Positions 12,451 to 24,819 of a stretch of 64,000 nucleotides of DNA are shown in pieces (position 1 is the stretch's first letter; each line of letters starts with the position of its first letter). The notes beneath the pieces were generated by a model, which was not told the origin of the DNA, made no database searches, and worked only from the letters and a program-made list of their open reading frames with translations. Position numbers and translations under genes: made by a program. The DNA is from Lota lota (Eukaryota; Chordata; Actinopteri; Gadiformes; Lotidae): positions 4,752,724-4,816,723 of the forward strand of contig JACYXH010000826.1 in assembly GCA_026745465.1 (NCBI GenBank). Direction: 5' to 3'.

Positions 12451-14123
12451 GTATGCAGACACCGTTTGCTCAAACATAGGCACAAAATGCAAATTCCTTT
12501 CTCTACATCTGGCAAATTCTGAAAAATCACTTCCTTGTTTGTACTTTTGTTCAAATTTTGGAACCCCCTGGTTATCTGCAATGTGTTTCTCATCTGGAGA
12601 AACAATTTACCCAATTTACCTACTAGCTTTTGTTTGGTTTGCTAAGCTCCCTTGAGGTCACGGCTATCAGAAATGTTCATCTAATCTCTTCCACAACATC
12701 TATCTAGCTATCTAGATTCTCTGTAGATACACTGCCCAAATAAAATAATTTCCCGGCCCTGTACTAATAAGAACTATGGATCATATATGATTTAACTATG
12801 CACTCTGTGGCTGTGTCTGGTGATCGTTCTACAGCCTTTAGAGCTAAGCTAACGATAGCTAACATCTTTCTTCATTCAAACAACATTTTACCAACATTTT
12901 GTGTTCTCTGGCTTATTGGAAGATTTTCCTGAGAACAAATTTGCCAATGAGGAGGGTTTTTTTAGTTCTCGAAATTTGTATGTCTGGTTTGTGCAAGTTT
13001 GGGTTCAGCTCGGGTGAGAAATAGGTTATGCTAACTGGCTGCCGATCTGTCTCTTAACCCATCTACCAGTGTGATCGACTGCCAACACCTGCATCAACAA
13101 GGCCTGTTAACACTCATCACCACAAGGCCTGACTTAGGGACCTTCATTTTGAGTGTTTCTCGCTCACTGACAAATTTTGCACTAATCCTGGCACACAAAG
13201 TGATTTATTTCTCCTGGGTACCGCAATATGAGAGTCAAGTAAACAACCCTGCGAGAAGATGAAAATAAAACCCATGGCTGGGGCTGGGTATGTTTATCTC
13301 TGGGGACGTCTAGATGAATAAAACAGAGGTGCAAGGAGAACTAAATGTGTGTGTTTAAGAGCCTCTGGTTGGGATTATTAGCCACACACACAGTGATTAG
13401 AGCCAAGTTAAGCAGCTGCCAATGGCGGCTCTCACACTACCTAATAACCACCCCTTATTTACTTATTCTACTTGGAGCGTGCAAAGATGGTTCCGTATTG
13501 CTCATGATGATAAAACGCTGATTATAATCACCATGTCATTTGAGCTTTGAGAAGAAGATACCGCACCGTTGGGGAGGGTGGGGAAGGACATGGATTGGGG
13601 GGGTGGAGGGTCTGTATGCTGCCCAAATGGAAGCAAAAATGAGGAATTAAAATGGGGTTCTCCAATGACTGTGGTGGAGAAATTACAAGAAGGAAGGAAA
13701 GAGAAGGGGGAGAGAGAGATGGATGGATGGAGAGACAGGAGGGATAAAATGACCCAATAAGTGTCACTGGTTTGAAAAAAGAAATGCGAAAGCGGCCTAT
13801 ATCTTTGTGTTAATTCCTCCACGCCTGTTAGGCGATGAAACTTCGCCACCGTGGCACGCTGGAGCGCCACAGAGGGATCCAACGGGTATTTTTAGACTGA
13901 CGCCCGCCCACCCTGAGGGGACAGCAGAATGGATATTCTTCTCTACCCCTTGTTCTGCCCCTTCTTCAGCAGAGTTTCATCATGAACGTCTGGACGTGGG
14001 CCCAGGAGGAAGACAACGACGGTGACGAATCAGCTTGCAGCTCGCTCGCCACATCACAGCACTGCTTCCTGATTGACCCTTGTAGGCTTGTTCTAGAAAC
14101 CCCACCCATTTCCTGTATCCCTG

Positions 14124-14127
<4 letters not shown>

Positions 14128-14167
<40 letters not shown>
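14128..14167 (+). repeat. (GT)n microsatellite
   Basis: About 20 uninterrupted units. Confidence 0.95.
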
Positions 14168-14724
14168 GCCAGGAGCTGAGGGACACTTCCATTGTGTTAA
14201 TGCCTCACAAAATGTTGGAACAATGGGCTGTTGATGCAATGAGCACGCGATCACACCAGAGTGGCATTCGCCAGCCAAAGGCACTGCCAGGTGGTCCCAC
14301 CAGGTGGTTGGTCAGCTGAACGTGACAAACACCTTCAACCATAAAGATAGATTGCAGTTTATCGTCGGCAGGTTATAGTGGACGGCGACAAGAAAATGGT
14401 ATGATATGCTGCTAGTTTTTTTAATGGTTGGACATTGTTGCGAGATTGCGGTGGGTCACAAAAACAATGTTGAGAAATAAGGCAAAACAGAGGAAATCCA
14501 AAGAAAAAGCCATGGCGTTACAGTGCATATTATGGGTTGACCTAATTCTCTACAGCGTTATTTACCACAAAGACAGCTATCTGTAAAGTTTCCGATGAAC
14601 TCCTCTTCAAACGTTGCTTTCATTACGCATTCTAAGACGTGAACGTTTCTGATGTTTGCTGCCATTGCCTCCAATTAGCCACGGTGGTGTGTTGCTCATC
14701 TTGTGACAGCATGGACAAAACCAG

Positions 14725-15160
14725 ACCTCCTCCATCTCCCCTTCCTAACTTACTCTCTCTTCTCTCTCTCATCTTTCTCACTCACACCTTCTCTCTCTCT
14801 TCCTCTTTCCTCCTCTCTCCTCCCCCTCTCATCAGCCACTGTCCACTTCTGTAGCCCATCGCTATTCTCTTTTCTTTTTGTCTCTATCCTGTTTATTGCT
14901 TCCTTTTACCCCTCCTTCTCTCTCGCTATGTCTCTCAATCCTTCCTCCACTCTATCTTCTCTTCCTCCTACCTCCCTTCTGTCACTGTTGCACCTTCTCT
15001 CTTCTCCTCCTCCCCTCTTTCTCGCTCTCCTCCTCTCCCCCTCTCTTACTTCTCCCCTCTCTCTCCCCTCCCCATCTGTCTCTCTCTGACTTTGTCCCTC
15101 TCTCTCTCCTCTCCTCTCCTCTCCTCCCTCCATCTCTCCCCTCTCTCTGTCTATCTGTCC
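14725..15160 (+). repeat. Long pyrimidine-rich block
   Basis: C/T-rich over more than 400 nt, with few purines; tctctct and cctcctccc words dominate. Confidence 0.85.
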
Positions 15161-15285
15161 AGTGTCTGGGTCTTGGCACTTGGCCAGGCAGGTCCAGCTG
15201 TTTGGCGTGCTGTAAATGTCACCTGACAGAAGAAAGGGCTGCTGGGAGACAGCGGCCCTGAGGCTGGCCAGAGGGCGGCAGAGAA

Positions 15286-15289
<4 letters not shown>

Positions 15290-15338
<49 letters not shown>
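15290..15338 (+). repeat. (GA)n microsatellite
   Basis: About 24 uninterrupted units, within 150 nt of the opposite-strand CT-rich block. Confidence 0.95.
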
Positions 15339-15343
<5 letters not shown>

Positions 15344-15539
15344 TTAACCAAGAGAATGGAGCAGGAGAGAAAGGAGGAAGAAGAGAGAGAGACTATATAA
15401 TTACAAATAGAGCGAGGTTTCTCGTTCTCTATTTCAATGTGTGACTCTCTTATGTTGAACTTCTCTCACCTTCTCCAGCCTCAGTCAAACACCTCTCCTT
15501 TCTCTTCCCATATCATTCATACCGTTACTTTTTGTTCCC

Positions 15540-15735
15540 TTCTGTCTGTCTCCGCTTTTCATCTCTCTCTCCCTCTCTTTCTCTCCATCAGTCTCCCTGC
15601 CTCTTTCTCCCTTTCTAGCCCTCTCTCTTTATTTCCCTCTCTTTATGTCTCTCACACCCCTCCCTCTCCATCTGTCTCTCTCTATCTCTTGCTAGCTCTC
15701 TCTCTCATTATATCCCTCTCTCTCTCTCTCATTAG
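15540..15735 (+). repeat. Pyrimidine-rich block ending in (CT)n
   Basis: tctgtctgtctcc and ctctctctc words, followed at 15840-15940 by a purine-rich block. Confidence 0.8.
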
Positions 15736-16080
15736 TGTAGGTTCTGATTGGCTGACAGAAGCTGTGTAGACGGTTGTTACACAGCTGGCTGCACCCTGAA
15801 CACTGGGGAGGTGGGAGGTGGGGGCGAACGAGTGGAAGAGCGAGACAGAGAGGCAACTTGGACAGAGTGAGAGATGGAGGGAGAGAGGGTGAGAGAGAGA
15901 GCGAGGGAGAGTGAGCGAGAGAGCAAGAGAGCGAGAGAGGCTCATTAAGGTCAGGCCCCATCCGCTGGTGGTGGGAACCTGCGGTGTGTGTGTCGGTGTC
16001 ATGGTGACACTGTGATGCGTTCTGAGACTCAGCAAATCAGCACTGATTGGATTTTCAACCAGTCTCATTAACTCCCAGAT

Positions 16081-16150
16081 TGGGGTGAGGGGGGAGGAAG
16101 GAGGGTGAGGGGGGAGGAAGGTGGCGGGGGGGGGGGGGGGGGGGGGGGGG
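16081..16150 (+). repeat. G-rich direct repeat plus 25-nt poly-G
   Basis: gtgaggggggaggaagg occurs twice, then poly-G at 16126-16150. Confidence 0.92.
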
Positions 16151-16727
16151 AGTGTGATGCTAATTGCCAAAACAAACGAGAAACAGTTCTAGAATCAATT
16201 GATGATGTCTGCATTGGCAGCATGTGGACCATTTCTCAGCACTTTTGTTTATAAAATACCGCAAATTATCGCTTTTATCCACATCATGACTTTGCAAAAC
16301 TTTTTCCTTATTCAGCATTTGTTAAGTCGTTGTCGCATACTGCACATTTGCAAAGTCTCTGTCCTGTTTTCTGCCTCAACATCTCTCCCCATCCCTCTCT
16401 TTCTCACCCCCCCTTCATCTTGGGTTTAATATCTAGTCCTTTAAATCATAATCTTTCATCCCTTTTTTATTCATGCATTTTCTTGTCATCCCAACAATGA
16501 CAATGCGTACATGTATATTTTTAAAGGGTTAAATAGCTCCCACACCTCCTCATCTCCCCCACCATCTCACTCTCTCGCCTCTCCCTAGCTCTCTTTATCC
16601 CCTCTCTCTCCCCCCACCTCTCTTTGCGCTTTCTCTAATGGAATTGCTGTTTGTGTTGAGGATGATGTGTAACAAATCAAGTAGGTTTTTTAAATCTAAA
16701 ACTCCCCTTCTCTCTGCCCCCGCCCAG

Positions 16728-16905
16728 ACGGGACGTCCACCCTGCGTCTGTCCTCGGTACGGGAGCTTCCGAGTCAGCTCCATGACCTGTACCAGCAGGG
16801 CTTCGTCCTGGCCGCTGTGCACCCCTTCATCCACCCCTGTGGCCCGGAGTCCAACAGCCCCCAGCACCAGCTGTACCGCGCCATTCTGGTCCGCCTCAAT
16901 GATGG
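16728..16905 (+). CDS. rftn1: Raftlin exon (first in window): N-terminal conserved block
   Basis: The acceptor cgcccag ends at 16727 after a pyrimidine-rich stretch, and the donor is gatgg|gtacga. The first two bases (ac) complete a codon begun in the missing upstream exon, so the phase is known although that exon is not in hand. The peptide reads GTSTLRLSSVRELPSQL, then HDLYQQGFVLAAVHPFIHPC, then QLYRAILVRLND. This matches the raftlin segment where a leucine-rich 'RELPSQL..LYQQGF' stretch precedes a histidine/proline motif and a basic 'YRAIL' strand. The exon ends in phase 2 (gg). No ATG start belongs here. A 15-bp tandem array starts 10 nt inside the following intron. In the family this part follows the acylated N-terminus; the biochemical role of the fold is not established. 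Confidence 0.9.
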
Positions 16906-16915
16906 GTACGACTCC

Positions 16916-17097
16916 ATGCTACGCGAGCCAAAGCTATGCGACCCCACGCTATGCTAGCCCAGATGCTATGCTAGCCCATGCTACGCTAGTCCACGCTACA
17001 CTAGCCCACGTTACGCGAGCCTAAGCTATGCTAGCCCATGCTATGCTAGCCAGTGCTATGCTAGCCATTGCTACTCAAGCCCATGCTATGCTAGTCT
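16916..17097 (+). repeat. 15-bp tandem array, 12 copies, next to exon donor
   Basis: The consensus is atgctatgctagccc. Twelve units, one with a 2-nt insertion, fit exactly in 182 nt. The array begins 10 nt downstream of the donor of exon 16728-16905. Confidence 0.9.
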
Positions 17098-17569
17098 TTA
17101 AGCTTTAGCTTAGCCACAACGGTACAGCCCTCAGTGACGATTGATTAACAATGGAATTTTGGAAAATGCAGGCAACAACTCTAATAAACATGCATAGTGT
17201 GCATGAAGACACACACACACATAAACATGCACACAGACTCACACACGCTCAGAAACACAAGCAAACAGACACATGCATACACACACAAAAACACACATGT
17301 ATTGTGTGAAGTATCTTGTGGGTGCCAACTTTTGACAAGGTTGTTGCCCATGTAAATGTTTACAAAGCAGGGAAGGAAAGTGAAAAGACTTGTTTGTCCA
17401 ATCAAATTGTTGATCATGCAGTAAACAACGTGCTCATATGCAATATAGTCGTAACCTGAATTAACCGGGTGACGTAAATGTATAATGTATATAAGTTAAT
17501 TGACAGATCAATTAACTTAAGGTACTCAAGATAAACAAATGGCTTTCAGTATTTTTCTCACTCGCCTAA

Positions 17570-17920
17570 TGGCGCCGCTGTAAGGAATATGTATTCCAAC
17601 CCCCGGCACTTCACGGCACACCGGTCGGGAGCCGCAGCACGTCAGTATCTGCAGTGCTGCGGGAGGGGGCCGCTGCCTGGGGCTTTTGGAGTCTGGTTTT
17701 TCTGCTGTCACACGAAGCAGCTGCAGCCGGACGTGAGTGGGCACCCAACGACCTCATCTCCGGTCCTGGGCCACCGCAGCCCCCCCTACGTGAGCCCCCC
17801 TGCCCCCCTCCCAGGCCTGTGTCCTGGGAAAGGAGGGGGTGGTGGGCATGCCCTCACATCTGGGCAGGGGGCCAGGGCTTTGGCCGGAGGCAGCAGGAGC
17901 ACTGGGGGTTAATGAGGAAG
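17570..17920 (+). other. GC-rich intronic segment
   Basis: Markedly GC-rich relative to its surroundings (for example cggtcgggagccgcagcacg and accgcagcccccccta). No exon that continues raftlin fits here. It could be a decayed repeat or an internal CpG-containing element. Confidence 0.4.
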
Positions 17921-18032
17921 CTGGTCCATGTGCGTGTGCGTGTTTGTAATTGTGTTTGTGTGTGTGATTAGTGTATGTGTGATTAGGTCTTTCATTTTTT
18001 GTGTGTCTGCATGTTTTTGTGGCCCTGTGTTA

Positions 18033-18033
<1 letters not shown>

Positions 18034-18105
<72 letters not shown>
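18034..18105 (+). repeat. (GT)n microsatellite
   Basis: About 36 uninterrupted units; first of three tracts within 310 nt. Confidence 0.95.
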
Positions 18106-18107
<2 letters not shown>

Positions 18108-18168
18108 ATTCGGTCTGTTTCATTCTTAGTGTGTCTGTGCACTTTTTTGCCAGTCAGTTTGTGTATTT

Positions 18169-18170
<2 letters not shown>

Positions 18171-18220
<50 letters not shown>
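18171..18220 (+). repeat. (GT)n microsatellite
   Basis: 25 uninterrupted units. Confidence 0.95.
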
Positions 18221-18222
<2 letters not shown>

Positions 18223-18255
18223 ATGTTTGCCTGCATGTATGCATATGTATTTGGT

Positions 18256-18259
<4 letters not shown>

Positions 18260-18340
<81 letters not shown>
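18260..18340 (+). repeat. (GT)n microsatellite
   Basis: About 40 uninterrupted units. Confidence 0.95.
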
Positions 18341-18341
<1 letters not shown>

Positions 18342-18820
18342 AGAGTCAGTGTAGGTAATGCTTGTATAGTCCACCAGAACACGTCTTTACTCCCAGTGGG
18401 AAGCATTCAAAATGTCCAGCCACGTTATCCTCCCATACAAGTTGAGTGGTCTGATTGGGCGCTGCATCCTCTACCCTGATTAGCAGTCGTAGCATCCCAG
18501 CATCAGGACCAGACTGAGTGGACTAGCTCCGCTCAGAGACCAGCAGATGAGGTTCAGAAGGTGGGGACCCAGTCATCAACTCCTCTCCCCCCTGTCTCCC
18601 ACCAGCTGGTCTCTCTGAGGAAAGGCAGCCTGGTCACTGTTAACCCCACCAGGGAGGGGGCTTTAGCATCAGTGGTATTGTGAGTAGCATTTGAAACTCA
18701 TTAGCAGCTAAATAACAGGTATCCAGGAATTATGAAACGAAAGGCCAATGTTTGAAAAGTATGTTTGTCTGTTTCTATGTAGCAATATACAAAAAATACC
18801 TCACATGCATTTGTTTGAGT

Positions 18821-18824
<4 letters not shown>

Positions 18825-18880
<56 letters not shown>
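18825..18880 (+). repeat. (GT)n microsatellite
   Basis: 28 uninterrupted units. Confidence 0.95.
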
Positions 18881-18883
<3 letters not shown>

Positions 18884-19094
18884 TTTTGTGTGTGTGTGCC
18901 ACATATAGCCCATTTCCAGGCACATACATTATTGATTACTTAGAAATAAATATAAATCACTATGAGAGTCTATGGGAATAATCAATAGTGATTAGATTAG
19001 ATTTAGGAGACAATGTTCACTGTCCTGACAGGTATTTACCCTGCAGAGTTGCGGCTGCTTCAGTGACTATTTTGAACTGGCACTGGCGTGAACG

Positions 19095-19108
19095 AGAGCG
19101 AGAGAGAG

Positions 19109-19162
<54 letters not shown>

Positions 19163-19325
19163 AGAGAGACAGGATGAGAGAGAGATCAAGCATGAGTGAT
19201 AGCGTAAGAGGAAGAGATAAAGAGAGACAAAGAGAGCGAGAGAGAAAGATGGAGAGAGAGTGAGTAAGCAGAGAGAGAGAGAAATAGAGGGGGAGAGAGA
19301 GACAGAGAGAGAGAGAAAGAGAGAT
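19095..19325 (+). repeat. (GA)n and GA-rich block
   Basis: Pure (GA)n at about 19111-19159, then degenerate GA-rich sequence. Confidence 0.92.
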
Positions 19326-19584
19326 TGTGCTTGAGAGCAACATGACAGCACATCCAACAAGAGAGCAGTGCCTGAAGGGCTGTTCGTTTGTTTACTAACT
19401 GTAACTAAATAAATAATCACATAAACCTACAATAAAATACACACTAGAGAAGAGGTCAAACACTGACAGAACTAAAAATAATACATCATAAATAAAGCTG
19501 TTACACTTAAAAGCCGAGGGAGAAAAAAAATTAAAACTGAGAGATCCGGGGCCTGAAGGATTGGATTGCAGCCCAGACTGACCG

Positions 19585-19588
<4 letters not shown>

Positions 19589-19652
<64 letters not shown>
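19589..19652 (+). repeat. (GT)n microsatellite
   Basis: 32 uninterrupted units, followed by a short direct repeat taacacctctgggtaacacctct. Confidence 0.95.
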
Positions 19653-19654
<2 letters not shown>

Positions 19655-19943
19655 CACCTCTGGGTAACACCTCTCAAGATGCAGTGCTAAAAATTGCCTT
19701 CACCAGTTGACAAAACAACAGATAAACCATTCCTGTGTTGTCTGTGGTTATCTCCGGTACGTTACAGTGACCTGGGCTGCCACAGTGAGCAGGTACCACC
19801 CCCCCCCACTCAACCCATTCCTGTCTCTAAGGAAGCCCAGACGATAGAGGTATCGATTTTAGTTTTATTTTCTGAAACTGTTTCAGCTGAACCTTCAGAC
19901 ACACGCATGGCAGTCACGCTTTGCTAAGCACACAGACCCACTA

Positions 19944-19944
19944 T

Positions 19945-19980
<36 letters not shown>
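19944..19980 (+). repeat. (CA)n microsatellite
   Basis: About 18 uninterrupted units. Confidence 0.95.
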
Positions 19981-19983
<3 letters not shown>

Positions 19984-20683
19984 TTTGTTGGGGAGAAGGA
20001 GAGGGGGTCAAGGGATAGAAGGATCAGAAAGTTTAGGAAAATGATGGGAAAACTAGGGTTCGAAAGGAAAGAAGGAGAGAGAGAGAGGTAAAGAAGACTA
20101 AGGCTAAGACTAAAATGAAAAGAGAAAGTCGAGATACAAATGAAAATAGAGCGACAGAGAGAAAATAGAAAGAGTGAGAGAGACAGAGGCGCCTGTCGTC
20201 TCTTTGACAGCCCCAGCCCGAGCGATGCCCCGCCTTTATCTCCCTCGTCTGTCACCATGGCAATGGCATCTCGCATCAGGACCAGCCCAGGGGAATATCC
20301 ACCCCCAGTGGAAAGACGAACGAGAGACGCAGAGGGAGACATAAGGAGGGACAGAGATACATCAAACCCAATGCTCCTCCTGTCTGTTGGAGAAGGAACC
20401 AGGAAAGAAGTAGAAGGTTGTGGAGGTACTGGGGATGGCGGTGGACAGATGGTGGAGATGGCAACGGTGGAGGTAGTGGGAGTGGTGAAGGTAGCAGCAG
20501 AGGTGCAGGTGATGGTGGGAGATGTGTGGAGGGGGGTGAAAGTGGAGGGTATCATGGGGTGGAATTAGTGGTAGCAGTCAGAGGTAGTGTTGATGGTATA
20601 GGAGGTTGCTGTCCCAGAGCGCATCGGGAGAATCATGTCCCTCACCCCTGTCAGGTGTTGATGTGACAGTACAGAGGGATCAC

Positions 20684-20704
20684 ACACACAGAGACAGAGA
20701 CAGA

Positions 20705-20762
<58 letters not shown>
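20684..20762 (+). repeat. (GA)n microsatellite with GACA interruptions
   Basis: agagacagagacagagag leading into (GA)n at 20726-20754. Confidence 0.92.
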
Positions 20763-20763
<1 letters not shown>

Positions 20764-20791
20764 GTCCTCCCATCACTCTGATGGGAGGACC
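20763..20791. repeat. Perfect 13-bp hairpin with 3-nt loop
   Basis: ggtcctcccatca-ctc-tgatgggaggacc, directly after a (GA)n tract. Confidence 0.9.
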
Positions 20792-20959
20792 GGGCCAGCC
20801 TCTCGCACACTAGGCGGGGTGTTTAACATGCACACGGCGCCTCTCACTACACGGTCCACAGACTGCACCGCATGCCACAGTTCAAAGGAGTCTGAACCGA
20901 GGCTAATGCTAACGGCAATACAAATGGCCTCGCTACGCTACTGTAACCCACTGCAATAG

Positions 20960-21480
20960 GAGTCACGTAGAGATGAGAGTCACAGTGTAAATGGAAGTCA
21001 GACTGAAGTGGGTGTCACACCCAGATCGGTGTCACATTGCAATGGGTGCCACAGTATGATGGGAGTCACACTATGAGGGGAGTCATCACAGGGTGTCAGT
21101 GCTGTGGGAGCTAACTCCAATGGGAGTCACAGTGCAGATTTGTCTCAGTGTAATGGGAGACACAGTGTAGATGGAGTCACAGTGTATGGGCTGTTACAGT
21201 ATAGATGGAGTCATAATGTAGATGGAGTCAGTGTAGATGCAGTCACGGTGTAGATAGTCACAGTGTAATGGGAGTCGCAGAGTAGATGGAGTCACACTGT
21301 AGATGGAGTCACAATGTAAGGGGAGTCACAGAGTAGATGGAGTCACAGTGTAGATAGAGTCACAGTGTAGATGGAGTCACAGTGTAAGGGGAGTCACAGC
21401 GTAGCTGGAGTCACAGTGTAGATGGAGTCTTAGTGTAAGGGGAATTACAGCGTAGATGGAGTCACAGAGTACTGGGAGAC
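20960..21480 (+). repeat. 17-bp degenerate minisatellite
   Basis: The repeated unit is gagtcacagtgtagatg, alternating with gagtcacagtgtaaggg. Order is good at 21240-21480 and decayed at 20960-21180. Confidence 0.88.
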
Positions 21481-21897
21481 AAACTGAAACGTTAGCACAG
21501 AAGTCTGCCGCGAAGCCAGAATGTATGACTGCCGGCTATGGAAGCGGTGGCGTCTGTGCAACGAGTAATTTGTAAACGTTAGATACTGTCACCTGAATGG
21601 CACGCCTGGATAAGTGCCTCATAACTTTAGAAACGCGAGAACACTATTTGTCAGCCAAGACGGACCCGAGTATAAAGGACCAGTACAGCCTACTGAGGAA
21701 GGGGGGTGGGGGAGAGGGGTGGTGCCAATGATTGGAATAGATTGGAACGCTTTGGAAATTTGAAATGTCAACTGTCAAATTTTGCTCGTGTTCAATTTGG
21801 TTGCGATGTAATAGGGTTACAGTTCAGCGGGCAATGTCTGATGGGACTTATTCATCATTACTGTATAATGTATGTGGTGCTCTGGTTTCGTTAGGGG

Positions 21898-22055
21898 AGA
21901 GGGAGAGGGGGGGGAGATGGGGGGGGGGGCGGGAAGAGGGATATATAGAGAGAAGGGAGAGAGAGTTATAGAGCAAACAGTGGGGGGAAGAAGAAAGAGG
22001 GAGTAGAGGAAGGGGGTGAGTAGAGAGATGTATAGTGGGAGGATGGGGAGAAGAA
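21898..22055 (+). repeat. Purine-rich block
   Basis: gggagagg, gggggg and agaaagagg words dominate. Confidence 0.75.
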
Positions 22056-22435
22056 AAAGAGGTACCATTAAGAAGGGATCGGTATATTGTTTTGTATTGT
22101 ATTCGTATGCCCTGTATTAATAAAACTCGGCGGCATTCATTAAACACGGGGCTGGATATCTCCCCTTGGTGCAACGTCGCCATGGAGAGCGGTTTGATAA
22201 AGGTGAGCGAGGGGCAACAACTTGGCTTTCAGAGAACATAACAATGCTTTTTGCCCCTTATTTCATTTCACTGCGTGTTAGCAATAATGCCCATTATTCA
22301 GCGCATTTCTCAGGGAAAAAGTAGCAAAGAACTGCTCAGGAAATTGCCCTGTGCTGCTGGACTGAAATGTACTTCTTCCCATTGACATGCACAACACATG
22401 CACATGTTCACACACGATGAACAAATGTTGTATTT

Positions 22436-22475
22436 GAATACAGCCAACGCTTTTATCCAAAGCAACTCATGCACA
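22436..22475 (-). repeat. SINE tail remnant, minus strand
   Basis: The reverse complement contains GCTTTGGATAAAAGCGTTGG, the conserved SINE tail. No head is recognisable beyond it. Confidence 0.4.
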
Positions 22476-22748
22476 TTTTAACAAGGTGCAAATAAAAGAA
22501 ATGACTAAATGTAGCAAGAACTAATGAATGTCTGCATAGAGCTGCCCAGAGGCATTCTGGGAACTGCCTCCGTTTGACTCTGGTCTGTCGACATGCCTGG
22601 AGGTAGACCTGAAGGTGGCTGCTAGTGTTGCTGGGGGCAACGGGGGTCATGGCTTGAAACTATTGTAGTGGAGGGACCGCACATGATGTATCTTTTTCCA
22701 AACAAAGGGCAGTATCCATCAGAAATATTCCCATTCATCTCAATGTAA

Positions 22749-22922
<174 letters not shown>

Positions 22923-23239
22923 ATGCTGGTACTTTTACAACACGCCAGAATTTAAATGCAGGCATAAAAAAAGGTTATATTTCGAATAACCTGCAGTGTT
23001 GTTCAGAAGGATTTTAAGACATGAATCACTGGCATGGATGACATCATTCTAGATTCATGAATATGGATTAATATCTTTATCTTTAGGGAAAGAACATTGG
23101 CTTTTCTCTCGTTATCGCCCTCTCTTTTCCTTCCCCGTCTTTACCCCTATCTCTCTCCCTTACCCTCAATCTAGCCAGCTCTCCCTTTACCTTCTCCCCT
23201 GCTATCCCCCTCTCCCCCATCTATGTTTCTTACTCCCTT

Positions 23240-23398
<159 letters not shown>

Positions 23399-23629
23399 TG
23401 TGTGTGGGGCTAATCAGAGCTGGTTCCTGTGATTTGTGTCAGCGTCAGAACTCTGTCTGACAGCGCCACAAGGCGCTCTGCAGCTGGGGCTTTCAGTCTC
23501 GCAGCGCTGAGAGACGCTGGGGCGCTTTTGTAATGTTATGTATCTGCCTTTCTTAAGGCTTCTCTCTCATCCCTTCTCTCCCTCTCTCCATCTACTGTTG
23601 TTCGGGTGACATAGGGAAGTTTGCTAGTG

Positions 23630-23830
23630 ATGGCAGTGTAACAATAATGATGACATATAACCATGGTGGTGATGGTAGTGTAACCGCAGGGATTGCTGTG
23701 TTACGGTGGCGATGGTAGGGTAACCGTGGTGTTGATGTTAGTGTAACCACAGTCGATGGTTGTGTAACCAGTGATGATGGTACTGTAACAGTGGATATTG
23801 CAGTGTAACCGTGGTGACTGCAGTGTTCTT
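23630..23830 (+). repeat. Degenerate GTAACC-containing tandem array
   Basis: Repeats of the form gtgatggtagtgtaaccgtgg occur with variable spacing of about 28-35 nt: gtgtaaccgc, gggtaaccgt, gtgtaaccac, gtgtaaccag, ctgtaacagt, gtgtaaccgt. Confidence 0.7.
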
Positions 23831-23918
23831 TAGATGGGGAAGATTGTTCATTGGCCTGCTGTGTTCTGAAGCATCAAAGAGAAGATTAATATTATAATGC
23901 TGAATGTCAGCCATTAAA

Positions 23919-23927
23919 ACAACACAC

Positions 23928-23967
<40 letters not shown>
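23919..23967 (+). repeat. (CA)n microsatellite
   Basis: One cg interruption near its start. Confidence 0.93.
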
Positions 23968-23969
<2 letters not shown>

Positions 23970-24227
23970 CAGATGAGCCCTGACATAAACATCTAAATAA
24001 TAGTGCATAACCTTTATAAATGGGTTATATATATTGGCAAACCCACACGTACATCATGAAAACACACATGAACACACACACGAGATCTGCACCATACAAG
24101 CACAAACATCAGGTGTCCATTTAGCCCATGGTTCAAACTGCCACTTATTGTACTCATCACACACACACCCACACACTAACACACATACAAGCACGCACAC
24201 CCATCCCTACACACATCCCTAGACACA

Positions 24228-24230
<3 letters not shown>

Positions 24231-24293
<63 letters not shown>
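24231..24293 (+). repeat. (TG)n microsatellite
   Basis: About 31 uninterrupted units, preceded within 80 nt by CA-rich sequence (24155-24226). Confidence 0.95.
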
Positions 24294-24295
<2 letters not shown>

Positions 24296-24471
24296 ACTGG
24301 CGTGTCAACAGGAAGAGGAGCCGGGAGGAGGAAGTGGGGGCCCCTGGGTCCCCTCAGGGGCCAGGTCTGACCCTTACTCCGCAGGGTGGCGCACACACAC
24401 CCACCACCATATAAATAGATTATCCGGCTCACACAACGACAGGGGTTGCCAAGGACAGGCAGAGCAGAGTG

Positions 24472-24473
<2 letters not shown>

Positions 24474-24513
<40 letters not shown>

Positions 24514-24523
24514 TGTGTGTGTG
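24474..24523 (+). repeat. (GT)n microsatellite
   Basis: One ttt interruption near 24511. Confidence 0.93.
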
Positions 24524-24819
24524 AAATTAGATTTGGATTGGATTTGCACGGTTCTCGCTGGCTTTTAGTTGACTATGGATTTTCCTGGTTGGAACCGAAC
24601 AGTAAGGAGCTCCATAAGTCTGCATTTCATTCTCCTACTATCTGTTTCCCGTTAGTGTTTGCATTCTGCTTCTGTCCAGACAATTCATAGCATGCACGAA
24701 CGTGCACACCATGACGTTGTTGAATTACAAGCGGATATTGACCGGCTCTTTAAACACTTCTAGCATTAAAAAGACACAGCAAAACGGATTAGATAAACAG
24801 TTAACCAATCACTGTTTAC

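Noticed and set aside
18597..18680. Possible exon: acceptor-like cccaccag followed by an open LVSLRKGSLVTVNPTREG
   Set aside because: No raftlin residues are missing between the flanking exons, phases already join, and the donor side (attgtgagtagc) would shift the frame.
19941..20555. 204-codon minus-strand ORF
   Set aside because: Spans a (CA)n, purine-rich DNA and simple TGG/GGT-rich sequence; composition is Ser/Pro/Leu low complexity and matches no family.
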